The notes below the pieces were generated by a model. That model did not search any database. It saw only the letters and a program-made list of their open reading frames with translations, and had not been told where the DNA came from. A stretch of 15,099 nt of DNA from Phil1 sp964612925 (GTDB taxonomy: Bacteria; Bacillota; Clostridia; Christensenellales; CAG-138). Each line of letters opens with the position of its first letter. Within the stretch, counting starts at the first letter, position 1. Shown here piece by piece: positions 6,483 through 15,064 of the stretch. Location of the stretch: positions 1 to 15,099 of the forward strand of contig CAZTFU010000036.1 of NCBI GenBank assembly GCA_964612925.1, given 5' to 3'. The translations under genes and the position numbers were made by a program.

Positions 6483-6520
6483 AAAGCCGCTCGAGCCTAT
6501 GCCGAGCGGCTTTATTTATG
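6483..6520. terminator. Bidirectional intrinsic terminator
   Basis: AAAGCCGCTCG (6483-6493) pairs perfectly with CGAGCGGCTTT (6503-6513), an 11-bp stem with a nine-base loop. TTTATTT follows on the + strand, and the minus strand has TTTTGATTT beyond the stem. It lies 24 nt after the lipoprotein stop and about 100 nt after the end of hemZ, so it can stop both converging transcripts. The stretch 6521-6619 holds only weak GC-rich stems. Confidence 0.88.
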
Positions 6521-6619
6521 TTGTTTTGCCCCGCGCTTGGCGGGATAAGAGGGGGGCGGAGAGCTCGTACCCTTTTAGTCGCAGCTTGCGGTGCAGACCT
6601 TTTTCCTGCTTACATTAAA

Positions 6620-8074
6620 TCAAAGGAATAGCTTTTCTTTTTCCTCATTCAGGCGGTCTATTTTGGCTATGTATGTGCTTATCTCCTTGGGGGCGGGTAC
6701 GCGCTCCACGCGGCGGGCGGCATCGTAAACGCATTTGGTCATGGCACCCGCGCCGTGAGACATTATGGCGGTGGTGTCTTCCATCATGTCGATATTGTAT
6801 ATGCACTGAGCACCCGCTACGGTATAACCCACATTTTCAAGGTTGCCGCTCATGTATTTTTGGCGATACATATAGTATGGATACATGTTGAGCCGCTCTG
6901 CCGCCGCACTGCCCATGCTTACCATGCGCTCCACTTCATCCGCGGTGGGCATGGGGTACTTTTCACCCTCCGTAACAAGGCGGCTTGACCGCTTCAGCGC
7001 AAGCGTATGCACGGTAAGGCTTTGCGGGGCAAGCTTTATTATCTCCTCAAGCGTGTGCTCCATATCGGATATGCCCTCACAGGGCAGACCTGCTATAATA
7101 TCCATATTTATGTTGTCAAAGCCCATATCCCGCGCCATTGAATAGGCACTTATTATGTCCGCACTCTTATGACTTCTGCCTATAAGCTCAAGCGTAGAAT
7201 CGTTCATTGTCTGCGGATTTATTGAAAGCCGCGTTACGCCGTGCTTTTTCAGCACACTTAGCTTTTCTTTTGTAATGGTATCGGGGCGGCCCGCTTCAAC
7301 CGTAAATTCGCCGTTAAAGCCGCAATACGCTTTGCGAGTGTGGGTCAGGAGCATGTCAAGCTCCTCAGCTGTAAGCACGGTGGGTGTGCCGCCGCCTATG
7401 TACATTGCACGAACGGTGCGGCCTGCCCGCTCCAAAAGGGCGGAGCCGAGTGTGATATCCCTTTTAAGTGCGTCAAGATAGGCGGCCATATCCGTTTTTT
7501 TCGTGCGAACCTGAGAGGCAAAGCTACAGTATAGGCACCGCGATGCGCAAAACGGTATGCCAATGTACACGTCGGCATCATGTTCGGTTTGGCTCATGAG
7601 TATTGGCGCTTGTACCGCGTTTATGCGCTGTGCAAGCATAAGCTTTTCCTCGCTTACGTCAAAATCCTCACACATCATTCTCACGGCCTCCGCTTCGCCG
7701 TGGCGCGTGTATAATTCACGCAGTAGGCGCGTGGGTCGTATGCCCGTAAGTGAACCCCACGGCGGCATAAAACCGTAAATTTCGGCCATTGCCCTGAACA
7801 CGGCTATCTTCACGGTGCGCTTTTCCTGCCGCTTGATTTCAAGTGCATCCGCACCGTCAGCTATACGACAGTGCCATGTGTACTGTGCGGTCTTGCCGTT
7901 TAAGCTTATGTCGGCGGTGGCGGTGCGATTATTGCCCGATTCGAGCAGCAGTGCGTGTATGTCGGCACAATCGCCGTCCTCGCTCGGCACTATTTCTTCC
8001 TTTGCCAAAAACAGCCGAAGCTCATCGGCTATATCGGCTGCATATTCAATCCTGTTTGTATAAAGAGTTACCAT
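6620..8074 (-). CDS. hemZ: HemZ, oxygen-independent coproporphyrinogen dehydrogenase-like radical SAM protein
   Basis: This 484-residue radical SAM enzyme belongs to the HemZ family, which is related to HemN and assigned to oxidative decarboxylation of coproporphyrinogen III in heme synthesis; its role in many Clostridia is not certain. The iron-sulfur/SAM motif is Cys176-x3-Cys180-x2-Cys183 (FCASRCLYCSF), and the SAM-binding GGGTP is at 227-231. The family-specific N-terminal region carries PPWGSLTGIRPTRLLREL (about 104-121). The C-terminal part has YYMYRQKYMSGNLENVGY, typical of HemZ. ATG 8074 is one base after the stop of the upstream hydrolase gene, with GGGG (8086-8083) 8 nt before it. 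An earlier in-frame start would overlap that gene by about 100 bases. It is the last gene of the operon, ahead of the shared terminator. Confidence 0.9.
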   Translation of the reverse strand: MVTLYTNRIEYAADIADELRLFLAKEEIVPSEDGDCADIHALLLESGNNRTATADISLNGKTAQYTWHCRIADGADALEIKRQEKRTVKIAVFRAMAEIYGFMPPWGSLTGIRPTRLLRELYTRHGEAEAVRMMCEDFDVSEEKLMLAQRINAVQAPILMSQTEHDADVYIGIPFCASRCLYCSFASQVRTKKTDMAAYLDALKRDITLGSALLERAGRTVRAMYIGGGTPTVLTAEELDMLLTHTRKAYCGFNGEFTVEAGRPDTITKEKLSVLKKHGVTRLSINPQTMNDSTLELIGRSHKSADIISAYSMARDMGFDNINMDIIAGLPCEGISDMEHTLEEIIKLAPQSLTVHTLALKRSSRLVTEGEKYPMPTADEVERMVSMGSAAAERLNMYPYYMYRQKYMSGNLENVGYTVAGAQCIYNIDMMEDTTAIMSHGAGAMTKCVYDAARRVERVPAPKEISTYIAKIDRLNEEKEKLFL

Positions 8075-8075
8075 A

Positions 8076-8717
8076 TTACCTGCCCCAGCGGCGCATAAAC
8101 GGATTATGTTCCCGCTCAAATTGCAGTGTTGTTGCACCCATATGGCCGGGGTAAACCTCGTAATCGCCCTCAAGCGTAAAAAGCTGAGTTCCTATCGAAT
8201 CAAGCAGTTCCTTGTGGTCACCGCCGGGGAAATCACTGCGGCCTATGCTGCCGTGGAAAAGACAATCACCCGTGAATACGGCCCTGCGTGCGCCATCCTC
8301 AATAACATAGGATACGCTGCCCTTCGTGTGGCCGGGCGTATACAATACGCGGACGGAAAAACCTGCTTCTTCTATGGTTTCGCCGCCATTGAGTATGACG
8401 TTCGCATTGCACGGGGGTATATCTATATGCGACATGGCGCACAGGTTTACGGCAGGGTCCCTAAGTCCCGCTTCATCAAGGGAATGGATGTATACTCGGG
8501 CTGAATACTGAGATTGAATATCCGCAACGCTTACAATATGGTCAAAATGGCCGTGGGTCAGCAACACGGCAGTGGGACGAAGTGCAAGCTCATTAAGCTT
8601 TTTGTTTACAAGCTCGGTATCGGAAGGGTCAATCACAATGCACTCGCCCTCGTTTTTGCCGTACACTATATATGTGTTTACCCCAACGGGGCCTGTTATA
8701 AGGGATACTATTTCCAT
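8076..8717 (-). CDS. MBL-fold metallo-hydrolase (glyoxalase II-like)
   Basis: This 213-residue single-domain metallo-beta-lactamase-fold hydrolase is related to hydroxyacylglutathione hydrolase. The metal ligands are all present: THGHFDH (54-60), His130 in TPGHTKGS, Asp151 in FTGDCLF and His192 in YPGHMG. The N-terminal GPVGVNTYIV and the phrase HGSIGRSDFPGGD are typical of the small clostridial members of this group, whose true substrate is unknown. I chose ATG 8717 because family members start about this distance before GPxGVNTY. TTG 8726, which overlaps the dtd stop codon and lies 4 nt after AAAGGA (8736-8731), is a real alternative and adds three residues. The gene lies between dtd and hemZ with almost no spacing. 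Confidence 0.9.
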   Translation of the reverse strand: MEIVSLITGPVGVNTYIVYGKNEGECIVIDPSDTELVNKKLNELALRPTAVLLTHGHFDHIVSVADIQSQYSARVYIHSLDEAGLRDPAVNLCAMSHIDIPPCNANVILNGGETIEEAGFSVRVLYTPGHTKGSVSYVIEDGARRAVFTGDCLFHGSIGRSDFPGGDHKELLDSIGTQLFTLEGDYEVYPGHMGATTLQFEREHNPFMRRWGR

Positions 8718-8722
8718 TTGAA

Positions 8723-9169
8723 TCAAAACGTCCTTTCGCTGTCAAGCAATATTGTAACGGGACCGTCGTTTATAAGCTCCACCTTCATTTCGGCACCGAA
8801 TATGCCCGTTTCCACATGCAACTGCTCACTTAGTGTTGCTATGGCCTTTTCATAAAGGGGTATTGCTTTTTCGGGTCTTGCGGCGCGGATAAAGCTCGGG
8901 CGTTTGCCGTGGCGCGCATCCCCGTAAAGGGTGAATTGGCTTATAAGCAGTATTTCTCCGCCCGCGTCAAGTATTGATTTGTTCATCTTGCCCGCGTCAT
9001 CCTCAAATACCCTAAGGCCGATAAGCTTTGTGCAGATGTAATCAAGGTCCTTTTCGGTATCGTTTTCGTCAATGCCGAGCAGTACCATAAAGCCCTTGCC
9101 TATTTTACCGTTCACACGGCCCTCTATCGTCACGCTTGCGCTGTCCACGCGCTGAACAACAGCCCTCAT
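8723..9169 (-). CDS. dtd: D-aminoacyl-tRNA deacylase
   Basis: This 148-residue enzyme, the standard length, removes D-amino acids (and glycine from mischarged tRNA-Ala) from tRNA. It begins with the family signature MRAVVQRVDSASVTIEG. The catalytic-site loop SQFTLYGD is at 77-84, and the Gly-cisPro motif that screens out L-amino acids is in NDGPVTI (134-140). The protein works as a homodimer in the cytoplasm. AAAGGAG (9185-9179) lies 9 nt before the ATG. The gene begins 14 nt after rel and its end runs into the start region of the MBL hydrolase gene, so it is central in the operon. Confidence 0.97.
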   Translation of the reverse strand: MRAVVQRVDSASVTIEGRVNGKIGKGFMVLLGIDENDTEKDLDYICTKLIGLRVFEDDAGKMNKSILDAGGEILLISQFTLYGDARHGKRPSFIRAARPEKAIPLYEKAIATLSEQLHVETGIFGAEMKVELINDGPVTILLDSERTF

Positions 9170-9183
9170 AAGTAGCAGCTCCT

Positions 9184-11478
9184 TTATGTGTTTATTCTGT
9201 ACACGTCGTTTACGGTGCGTATTTTGCGCATACCCTTCATTATGCTGTCAAGCTGAGCCGCGCCGCTTACGTTGAACGTAAGCATTACCGTAACTATATC
9301 CTCGGTGGTTTTGGCGTTCATTGCCAATATGCTTATATTAAGGCTCATAAGCAGTTGCGATATTTCCATAAGCAATCCCGGCCTTTCGCCCGCAACGATG
9401 TGTATGGTAACGGGGTAACTTGCCTTTTCACTGCTTGCCCATTCGACATCTATAAGCCTTTCCTTATCAAGCATAAGGTCAGTCATGTTGGGGCAGTCCG
9501 CACGGTGTACGGATACGCCGCGGCCGCGGGTGATGTAGCCCACTATCTTATCTCCCGGCAGGGGACTGCAACAATGGGCAAAGCGCACGGCCATGTTGGG
9601 TTCTCCTTTTACTATAACGCCGTGGTGCGCAACCGCGCTCTGTATGCGCTGTTCTTCCTTTTGCTCAAGGCGGGCGGCAAGCTGATTGGCCTTTTCCTCC
9701 TTGCGGAATTGCTCTATAAGCTTATGCAGTACCTGACCCGTGGTTATGCCGCCGTAGCCTATTGCGGCATAGATATCCTCAATATCGTTCATGTTGAAAC
9801 GCTTGAGGAGATCCTCATAGTAGCTCTTTTTTGTAAGCTCGCCAAGCTGCCTGCCCTGACGCTTTGCGGCATCTGAGAGCATTTCCTTGCCGCGTATTAT
9901 GTTCTCCTCACGGTTGGCCTTTTTGAACCACTGGCGTATTTTTGCCTTGGCTTGCTGTGTTTTTACTATTTTAAGCCAGTCTCGGCTTGGGGTGGCGTTG
10001 GGCGCGGTGACTATCTCGCAAACATCATTGTTTTTAAGCTTGTAGTCAAGCCTTACTATTGCGCCGTTTACCTTTGCATGCTGTACATGGTTACCCACGT
10101 TTGAATGTATGCGGTATGCAAAATCAAGCGGAGTGGAGCCCGTTACAAGGTCTATTATCTGCCCGCGCGGGGTAAGCACATATACATAGTCGCTGAAAAA
10201 GTCCTTGCGTATGCTTTCGACAAATTCTTTTGTGGTGTCAGCATAGTTTTCAAGCTCAAGTGCCTCCCTCAGCCATGCAAGCTTGCTGTCCAGCTCGTCC
10301 TGATTGGCGCGGCCTTCCTTGTACATCCAGTGTGCCGCAATGCCGTATTCGCTTGTGCGGTGCATTTCATAGGTTCTTATCTGCACCTCAAATGGCAAGC
10401 CCGTATCCGAAAACAGCGTTGTGTGCAAAGACCTATACATGTTGGTCTTTGGCATGGCTATATAATCCTTGAACCTGCCGGGCACGGGCTTCCAAAGGGA
10501 ATGGATTATGCCGAGTGCCGCATAGCAATCATTTATGGTATTAACTATTACCCTTACGGCGATAAGGTCGTAAATCTCCGCAAGGCTTCTGTTCTGCCTT
10601 AAAAACTTTTTATATATGCTGTAAAGATGCTTCGGCCTGCCGTTTACCTGCGCCTGTATGCCCGCCGCGGCAAGCTGAGCCTGTATAGTTTCTATGGCCC
10701 TGTTAAGCGTTTGCATACGCTCCCTGCGCTGAGGCTCTATCTGCCGTTCAAGAGAGGCGTATTCATCGGGCATAAGGTAGCGGAACGCAAGATCCTCCAT
10801 TTCGCACTTTATCGCGCCCATGCCGAATCGGCTTGCAAGGGGAGCGTAAACGTCCAGCACTTCCCGCGCCTTGCGCTGCTGCTTTTCGGGCTTGCAATAT
10901 GCAAGCGTGCGCATATTGTGCAACCTGTCCGTAAGCTTGATTATAACAACGCGAACATCCTTTGCGATTGCAAGGAACATCTTCCTCAGGTTTTCGGCCT
11001 GAGCTTCTTCCTTGCTTATTATATCGCTTTTGCCCGTTTTGGTAAGCTTTGTAACGCCGTCCACCATCTCGGCAATGTCCGCACCGAAATCACGAGCGAT
11101 GCCCTCTACCGTAACACCCTCGCAATCCTCAACCACGTCATGCAACAGCCCCGCTATTACGGTATTTGCGTCCATGCCCATGTCAAACAGCATTTTTGCC
11201 ACCGCAAGCGGGTGTATAACGTACGGTTCGCCCGAATCACGCTTCTGCGGGGCGTGAGATTCGTATGCGAATTGCATGGCACATTTTACGCGCTCCACAT
11301 CCTCGCTTGAGAATTTCTGCGCGCAGGCGTTTTCAAGCTCATACATAAGCATCTTTACCTCGTCATCGTAAAGGTGCCTTTGTTGCGGAGCGTTGCCGGC
11401 AGACTCGACAACGGTATCCGTCCGAGTACTTTCGATCCGCTCAGTTTCAAACGGTTTCAATTCAACATCGGTATTCAT
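9184..11478 (-). CDS. rel: Bifunctional (p)ppGpp synthetase/hydrolase (Rel)
   Basis: This 764-residue long RelA/SpoT homologue makes and degrades the stringent-response alarmone (p)ppGpp on starved ribosomes. The hydrolase HD domain comes first, with the HD pair at 113-114 in LLHDVVED and LTDRLHNMRTL further on. The synthetase domain follows with RFKD (335-338) and YRSLHTT (348-354). RxKD rather than ExDD marks the bifunctional type, and both active sites look intact. The TGS domain is at about 432-492, a zinc-finger segment with FAHCCSPLPGD at about 633-643, and the ACT domain at about 690-764. ATG 11478 has AAGGAGG (11494-11488) 9 nt upstream; a TTG at 11502 lies before this ribosome binding site and is unlikely. 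About 30 polar residues precede the first conserved helix, a little more than usual. It is co-transcribed between apt and dtd. Confidence 0.97.
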   Translation of the reverse strand: MNTDVELKPFETERIESTRTDTVVESAGNAPQQRHLYDDEVKMLMYELENACAQKFSSEDVERVKCAMQFAYESHAPQKRDSGEPYVIHPLAVAKMLFDMGMDANTVIAGLLHDVVEDCEGVTVEGIARDFGADIAEMVDGVTKLTKTGKSDIISKEEAQAENLRKMFLAIAKDVRVVIIKLTDRLHNMRTLAYCKPEKQQRKAREVLDVYAPLASRFGMGAIKCEMEDLAFRYLMPDEYASLERQIEPQRRERMQTLNRAIETIQAQLAAAGIQAQVNGRPKHLYSIYKKFLRQNRSLAEIYDLIAVRVIVNTINDCYAALGIIHSLWKPVPGRFKDYIAMPKTNMYRSLHTTLFSDTGLPFEVQIRTYEMHRTSEYGIAAHWMYKEGRANQDELDSKLAWLREALELENYADTTKEFVESIRKDFFSDYVYVLTPRGQIIDLVTGSTPLDFAYRIHSNVGNHVQHAKVNGAIVRLDYKLKNNDVCEIVTAPNATPSRDWLKIVKTQQAKAKIRQWFKKANREENIIRGKEMLSDAAKRQGRQLGELTKKSYYEDLLKRFNMNDIEDIYAAIGYGGITTGQVLHKLIEQFRKEEKANQLAARLEQKEEQRIQSAVAHHGVIVKGEPNMAVRFAHCCSPLPGDKIVGYITRGRGVSVHRADCPNMTDLMLDKERLIDVEWASSEKASYPVTIHIVAGERPGLLMEISQLLMSLNISILAMNAKTTEDIVTVMLTFNVSGAAQLDSIMKGMRKIRTVNDVYRINT

Positions 11479-11515
11479 TCCGGCAATCCTCCTTTCGTTC
11501 AATGCTGTGTCCTTT

Positions 11516-12031
11516 TTAATACACTATCGAGGCCTTAACGTCATAACCGTCAAGTGCCTTTATGCCGTTAAGCTCGGTTTTAAGCTCTATTGCAAAGCGA
11601 ATTGCCACAACCTCGCCGCCCATCTGCTCAACAAGCTTTATTGCCGCAAGCGCGGTGCCGCCCGTGGCAAGCAAATCATCGACTATAACCACGCGCTGAC
11701 CCTTTTTTATGGCATCGGCGTGAATCTCCAGCCTGTCCGTGCCGTATTCAAGGGCATATTCATAGCTTATCGTTTCACAGGGCAGCTTGCCGGGCTTTCT
11801 TGCCGGCACAAAGCCCGCACCCAGTGCGTAGGCAAGCGCACTGCCCATTATAAAGCCGCGTGCCTCGGGTCCCACCACTATGTCAACGTTCTTGTCTTTA
11901 AGTTCTGCGGCCATTTCGCCAATGAGCATGTTGAATGCTTCACTGTTCTTAAAAAGGGTCGTAACATCACGGAAAAGTATACCGGGCTTGGGAAAGTCGG
12001 GTATGGTACGGATGGTATCTTCAAGCTTCAT
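11516..12031 (-). CDS. apt: Adenine phosphoribosyltransferase
   Basis: This 171-residue cytoplasmic enzyme converts adenine and PRPP to AMP in purine salvage. The PRPP-binding motif VVIVDDLLATGGT is at about 114-126. The family-specific segments IPDFPKPGILFRDVTTL (10-26) and GPEARGFIMGSALA (54-67) are complete, and the length is standard. AAGGAGGG (12044-12037) lies 5 nt before the ATG. The first 11 bases overlap the end of recJ, pointing to coupled translation. The gap to rel is 37 nt. A recJ-apt-rel order is widely conserved in Bacillota. Confidence 0.97.
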   Translation of the reverse strand: MKLEDTIRTIPDFPKPGILFRDVTTLFKNSEAFNMLIGEMAAELKDKNVDIVVGPEARGFIMGSALAYALGAGFVPARKPGKLPCETISYEYALEYGTDRLEIHADAIKKGQRVVIVDDLLATGGTALAAIKLVEQMGGEVVAIRFAIELKTELNGIKALDGYDVKASIVY

Positions 12032-14483
12032 GGTTTCCCTCCTTGCATTGTTGCAGGTACATATCGTTCAGCTCCTTTAGAGAGTTGAGTACAAAATAGG
12101 TGCGGCTTTCTTCAAGTGCGCGTCGCGGCGGGAACTGCTCAACGCGAATCCCGCCCTGTGCTTTTACGACAAAGCCAAGCTCGTAAAACACATTGGCCGC
12201 AAGCTCACAATGGCTCCTTGGGGCGTGAGTCACGGCGCACAGCGTGTCCGCCATTACGGCAAGATTATAGAACACGCCCGCGGTTTGGCGCAGTGCGCGG
12301 TACAGAGTTATAAAATCCTCCCTCGTCTGCGGAATATCCGCAATAAGGTCGGCTATTTCATTGCCGTTCGGCCTTGCGACATACATCCTTGCCTTATCGT
12401 TGTCAATCCTAAGTGACGAAAGCATACCGCCGCTCGGCACGGTGTCAAACACTATTATGTTTTTGTAGCGGCTAAGCTCCGTTTTGGCCATTTCGGGCGC
12501 GAGTATCGCCGCATTGTATGCGCAAAGTCCGCCCGCGTTGCCGCCAAAGCGCACGTCTATCCTGTTCCAAAGGCCGCGCCGAGAAAGCAATGTGCAAAGT
12601 CGTATTGCCCCTGCAACGGTAAAGCACATAACTGCGGTGCCGAGTGCGCTTTTTTCTACAAGCTCCGTAACAAGTGCCTCTATATTATCCGAAAAGACAA
12701 GACCTTCGGGAACACGGCTACTATTATACAAAACATTTCTGCATATTGCATCAATAAATTTGTCCGAGTGCCGATATACCCACTCTTCAACATTCTCACT
12801 TTCAGCACAGCGTATATCCTTTATGCCGAGCTGTAGACTTGTGCGGTTCATAAAGCAATTTATGTTGGGAGTATATACGGCGTCACACCTGTCCATTTCA
12901 AGCATTGTTTTAAGGTCGGACCCCGCATTGAAGTACACGGAGGGTATATACTGCTCATTCTGCACCATATGGCAACGCACATGGCGACCCTCGTTGCCTA
13001 TGCGCTCAAGATTTGCAAAGCGCACGCCCCGCGTAAGCACAACCGGCTGAGGGTTGCCCGAACCGAAAGGTTCAAGCAGATTAAGCTCCTCCGCAAGGCT
13101 GCGCGTTACGCTGCCAAGCTCCGTTTCAAAATCGTACTCCACGCTTGGTATAAAGCGTTCCTCACTCTCGTTTTCCCAAAGATACTTGTCAAGGCGTTCC
13201 CTTAATGCGTCAACATCCTTTTCAAGCATGGTAAGCCCCGCCGCATATGCGTGGCCGCCAAAGCGGGAAAACAGCTCCTCGCAGGAGGCAAGTGCCGAGT
13301 GTATATTCACATCTCGTATACTGCGGCAGGAGCCCGTCAATGTGCCGCTTCCGCTTAAAAGTATGGTGGGGCGGTAGAACTTTTCCGCTATTCTTGCGGC
13401 GGCTATGCCTATAACGCCCGAATTCCAATTCTCGCCGTGCAGCACTATACAGCGGCGATTTGTAAGGTCCTGCCCCTCAAGCTGAGCGCAGGCGGCATTG
13501 AATATGCCCGTTTCCTGCGCCTTGCGCTCGGAATTAAGCTCCTCAAGGCGGGCGGCTATCCGCATTGCGTTATCCGCATTGCGCTCCATAAGCAGCTTTA
13601 CGGCAATGCCCGCATCTTCTATCCTGCTTGCGGCATTAAGGCGCGGCGCAATTCTGTATGCAAAATCACCCGCGCTTAAAGTTTGCAGTTTTCCTTGAGC
13701 CACACTGCACAGCGCCTTTATCCCCTCGGCGCATTTGCCCGCGCGCACCGCCTTTACCGCAAGTGCCACAAACGCACGGTTTTCACCCGTAAGCGGAACT
13801 ATGTCCGCAACCGTGGCTATGCCCGCAAAGGGTATATACTCAAGCGCGGCACTCTTGCCGAGTATGGCCTCCGCCAGCTTATACGCAATGCCCGCACCGC
13901 ATATGTGGCGGTTCGGGTAGTCATCTGCATTGTTGCAGAGTATGAGTGCCTCACACCTTGGCAGCTCGTCACCCGGTATATGGTGGTCGGTTACAATAAG
14001 CTCCATCCCCAGCTCATAGCAACGCTTGGCCTCCTCAACCGATTTTACGCCGTTATCTACCGTTATTATAAGATCGGTTCCCGCTGCGTGGAGCTGTTCC
14101 ACGCTCTTTACGGTCATGCCGTAACCGTCCTCATGGCGGGAAGGTATCATGTAATCAACCCTTGCGCCAAGCTTGTTAAGGCAGTTTAGCATTATTGCGG
14201 TAGCGCACACGCCGTCCGCATCGTAATCACCGAATATGACTATTTTTTCCCCGTTTGCAACGGCCTTGCGTATGCGCTCTACGGCCTTGTCCATATCCTT
14301 TAGAAGATATGCTTCCTCAAGGCTCCCCTGAGACGGGTGCAGGAACGCCGTAGCCTCCTCCGCATTATTTATGCCGCGGTTAAGCAACAATTCGGCCGTT
14401 CTTGGGCTGATGCCTAATTCTTCCGCCAATGCGCAAACGCGCTCACGCGGCTGCTCTTTTGCCTTGCATATCAGCCTTAACAT
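12021..14483 (-). CDS. recJ: Single-stranded-DNA-specific exonuclease RecJ
   Basis: This 820-residue 5'-3' exonuclease acts in recombination and base-excision or mismatch repair. DHH-family motifs are in order: GDYDADG (85-91), TVDNG (about 141-145), TDHH (about 165-168), ATVADIVPL (about 223-231), and the DHHA1 part with SGVIGIAAARIAEK (about 355-368) and GGHAYAAG (409-416). An OB-like region follows. The last 250 residues form the extra C-terminal domain known from Bacillus-type RecJ, which explains the length. ATG 14483 is preceded at 6 nt by GGAGG (14494-14490). The GTG at 14489 would start inside that site, so I rejected it. It is the first gene after the promoter at 14547-14555, and its stop overlaps apt. 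Confidence 0.96.
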   Translation of the reverse strand: MLRLICKAKEQPRERVCALAEELGISPRTAELLLNRGINNAEEATAFLHPSQGSLEEAYLLKDMDKAVERIRKAVANGEKIVIFGDYDADGVCATAIMLNCLNKLGARVDYMIPSRHEDGYGMTVKSVEQLHAAGTDLIITVDNGVKSVEEAKRCYELGMELIVTDHHIPGDELPRCEALILCNNADDYPNRHICGAGIAYKLAEAILGKSAALEYIPFAGIATVADIVPLTGENRAFVALAVKAVRAGKCAEGIKALCSVAQGKLQTLSAGDFAYRIAPRLNAASRIEDAGIAVKLLMERNADNAMRIAARLEELNSERKAQETGIFNAACAQLEGQDLTNRRCIVLHGENWNSGVIGIAAARIAEKFYRPTILLSGSGTLTGSCRSIRDVNIHSALASCEELFSRFGGHAYAAGLTMLEKDVDALRERLDKYLWENESEERFIPSVEYDFETELGSVTRSLAEELNLLEPFGSGNPQPVVLTRGVRFANLERIGNEGRHVRCHMVQNEQYIPSVYFNAGSDLKTMLEMDRCDAVYTPNINCFMNRTSLQLGIKDIRCAESENVEEWVYRHSDKFIDAICRNVLYNSSRVPEGLVFSDNIEALVTELVEKSALGTAVMCFTVAGAIRLCTLLSRRGLWNRIDVRFGGNAGGLCAYNAAILAPEMAKTELSRYKNIIVFDTVPSGGMLSSLRIDNDKARMYVARPNGNEIADLIADIPQTREDFITLYRALRQTAGVFYNLAVMADTLCAVTHAPRSHCELAANVFYELGFVVKAQGGIRVEQFPPRRALEESRTYFVLNSLKELNDMYLQQCKEGNHEA

Positions 14484-14495
14484 AGACACCCTCCG

Positions 14496-14561
14496 ATTAT
14501 GTGAAATAAGCGTAAGTAATACTTATATTACCTGCTTCAGCATTTTATTATATCACATAAT
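14496..14561. repeat. 9-bp inverted repeat flanking the recJ leader
   Basis: ATTATGTGA (14496-14504) is the exact reverse complement of TCACATAAT (14553-14561), 48 bp apart. One arm overlaps the extended -10 element; the other lies directly upstream of the recJ ribosome binding site. The leader between them also contains smaller palindromes, such as TAAGT-AAT-ACTTA. Confidence 0.5.
14547..14561 (-). promoter_or_regulatory. Extended -10 promoter of the recJ operon, within a palindrome
   Basis: On the minus strand TGATATAAT (14555-14547) is a perfect extended -10 element (TG-n-TATAAT). No good -35 hexamer is seen at 16-18 bp, which extended -10 promoters can do without. The element lies inside the imperfect palindrome ATTAT-GTGAT-ATAAT (14561-14547). 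Transcription should start near 14540, giving a leader of about 57 nt to recJ. Confidence 0.55.
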
Positions 14562-14602
14562 GCGCGGCCTACATAGTAAAAATTAAAATAAGCTCCGACA
14601 AC

Positions 14603-14989
14603 TCACCTTGCGGCACGGGCAAGCATGGCACTGAGCATGCCTGCAAACACGCCTATGCCCATATCGCTGAAAAATGCGGCATTTATGCCAAAACTGCCCC
14701 CGAGCAGTGCGCTCAGCACATACGCCGCCATAGAGTACATAAGCCCCGCCGTGCCGCCTATAAGCCAACCGCGCCCCGCCATGCGCCTTTGCGCCAGAAG
14801 GCCGACCGCCGCGGCGCTCAGCACCTTTATTATTGCGGTAAACAGGGGTATAAGTTCAACGCCTACCGCCTGTTTCCACATAAGCACCGCCACTGCCGCA
14901 ACAAGCGCGGTGCTTATCACACAGCCTACCGCCGCCGAACGCACAAGTACAAATATTTTAGCACCGACCGTATTTCTGTTTTTCGCCAT
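14603..14989 (-). CDS. Four-helix membrane protein, TIGR04086-like
   Basis: This is a predicted 128-residue integral membrane protein with four hydrophobic segments, at about 13-36, 46-67, 73-95 and 104-125. The start is fixed at ATG 14989 by GGAGG (15002-14998) 8 nt upstream; the frame is open further upstream but is probably not translated. Size, four helices, Gly/Ala-rich composition and position beside recJ fit the small TIGR04086 family of Clostridia, whose function is unknown. In my memory members of that family often neighbour the SCIFF peptide and its radical SAM maturase and the secDF genes; these would lie beyond the right edge and cannot be seen. It is on the same strand as recJ, 119 nt upstream, but recJ appears to have its own promoter. 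Confidence 0.7.
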   Translation of the reverse strand: MAKNRNTVGAKIFVLVRSAAVGCVISTALVAAVAVLMWKQAVGVELIPLFTAIIKVLSAAAVGLLAQRRMAGRGWLIGGTAGLMYSMAAYVLSALLGGSFGINAAFFSDMGIGVFAGMLSAMLARAAR

Positions 14990-15064
14990 AGCAACCACCT
15001 CCGCCATGCTTAACATTATTCGCATTCGGCCGAGGATATGCCCGTGCCGCACTTCCGTAAAACC

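Noticed and set aside
6530..6600. Small GC-rich stems between the terminator and hemZ (for example CCCGC/GCGGG)
   Set aside because: They are short, carry no useful T-run, and the strong bidirectional terminator at 6483-6520 already explains termination.
10627..11310. A 227-codon plus-strand open frame inside rel
   Set aside because: The opposite strand encodes intact hydrolase-domain motifs of Rel here; the plus-strand frame has no start signals or recognisable motifs.
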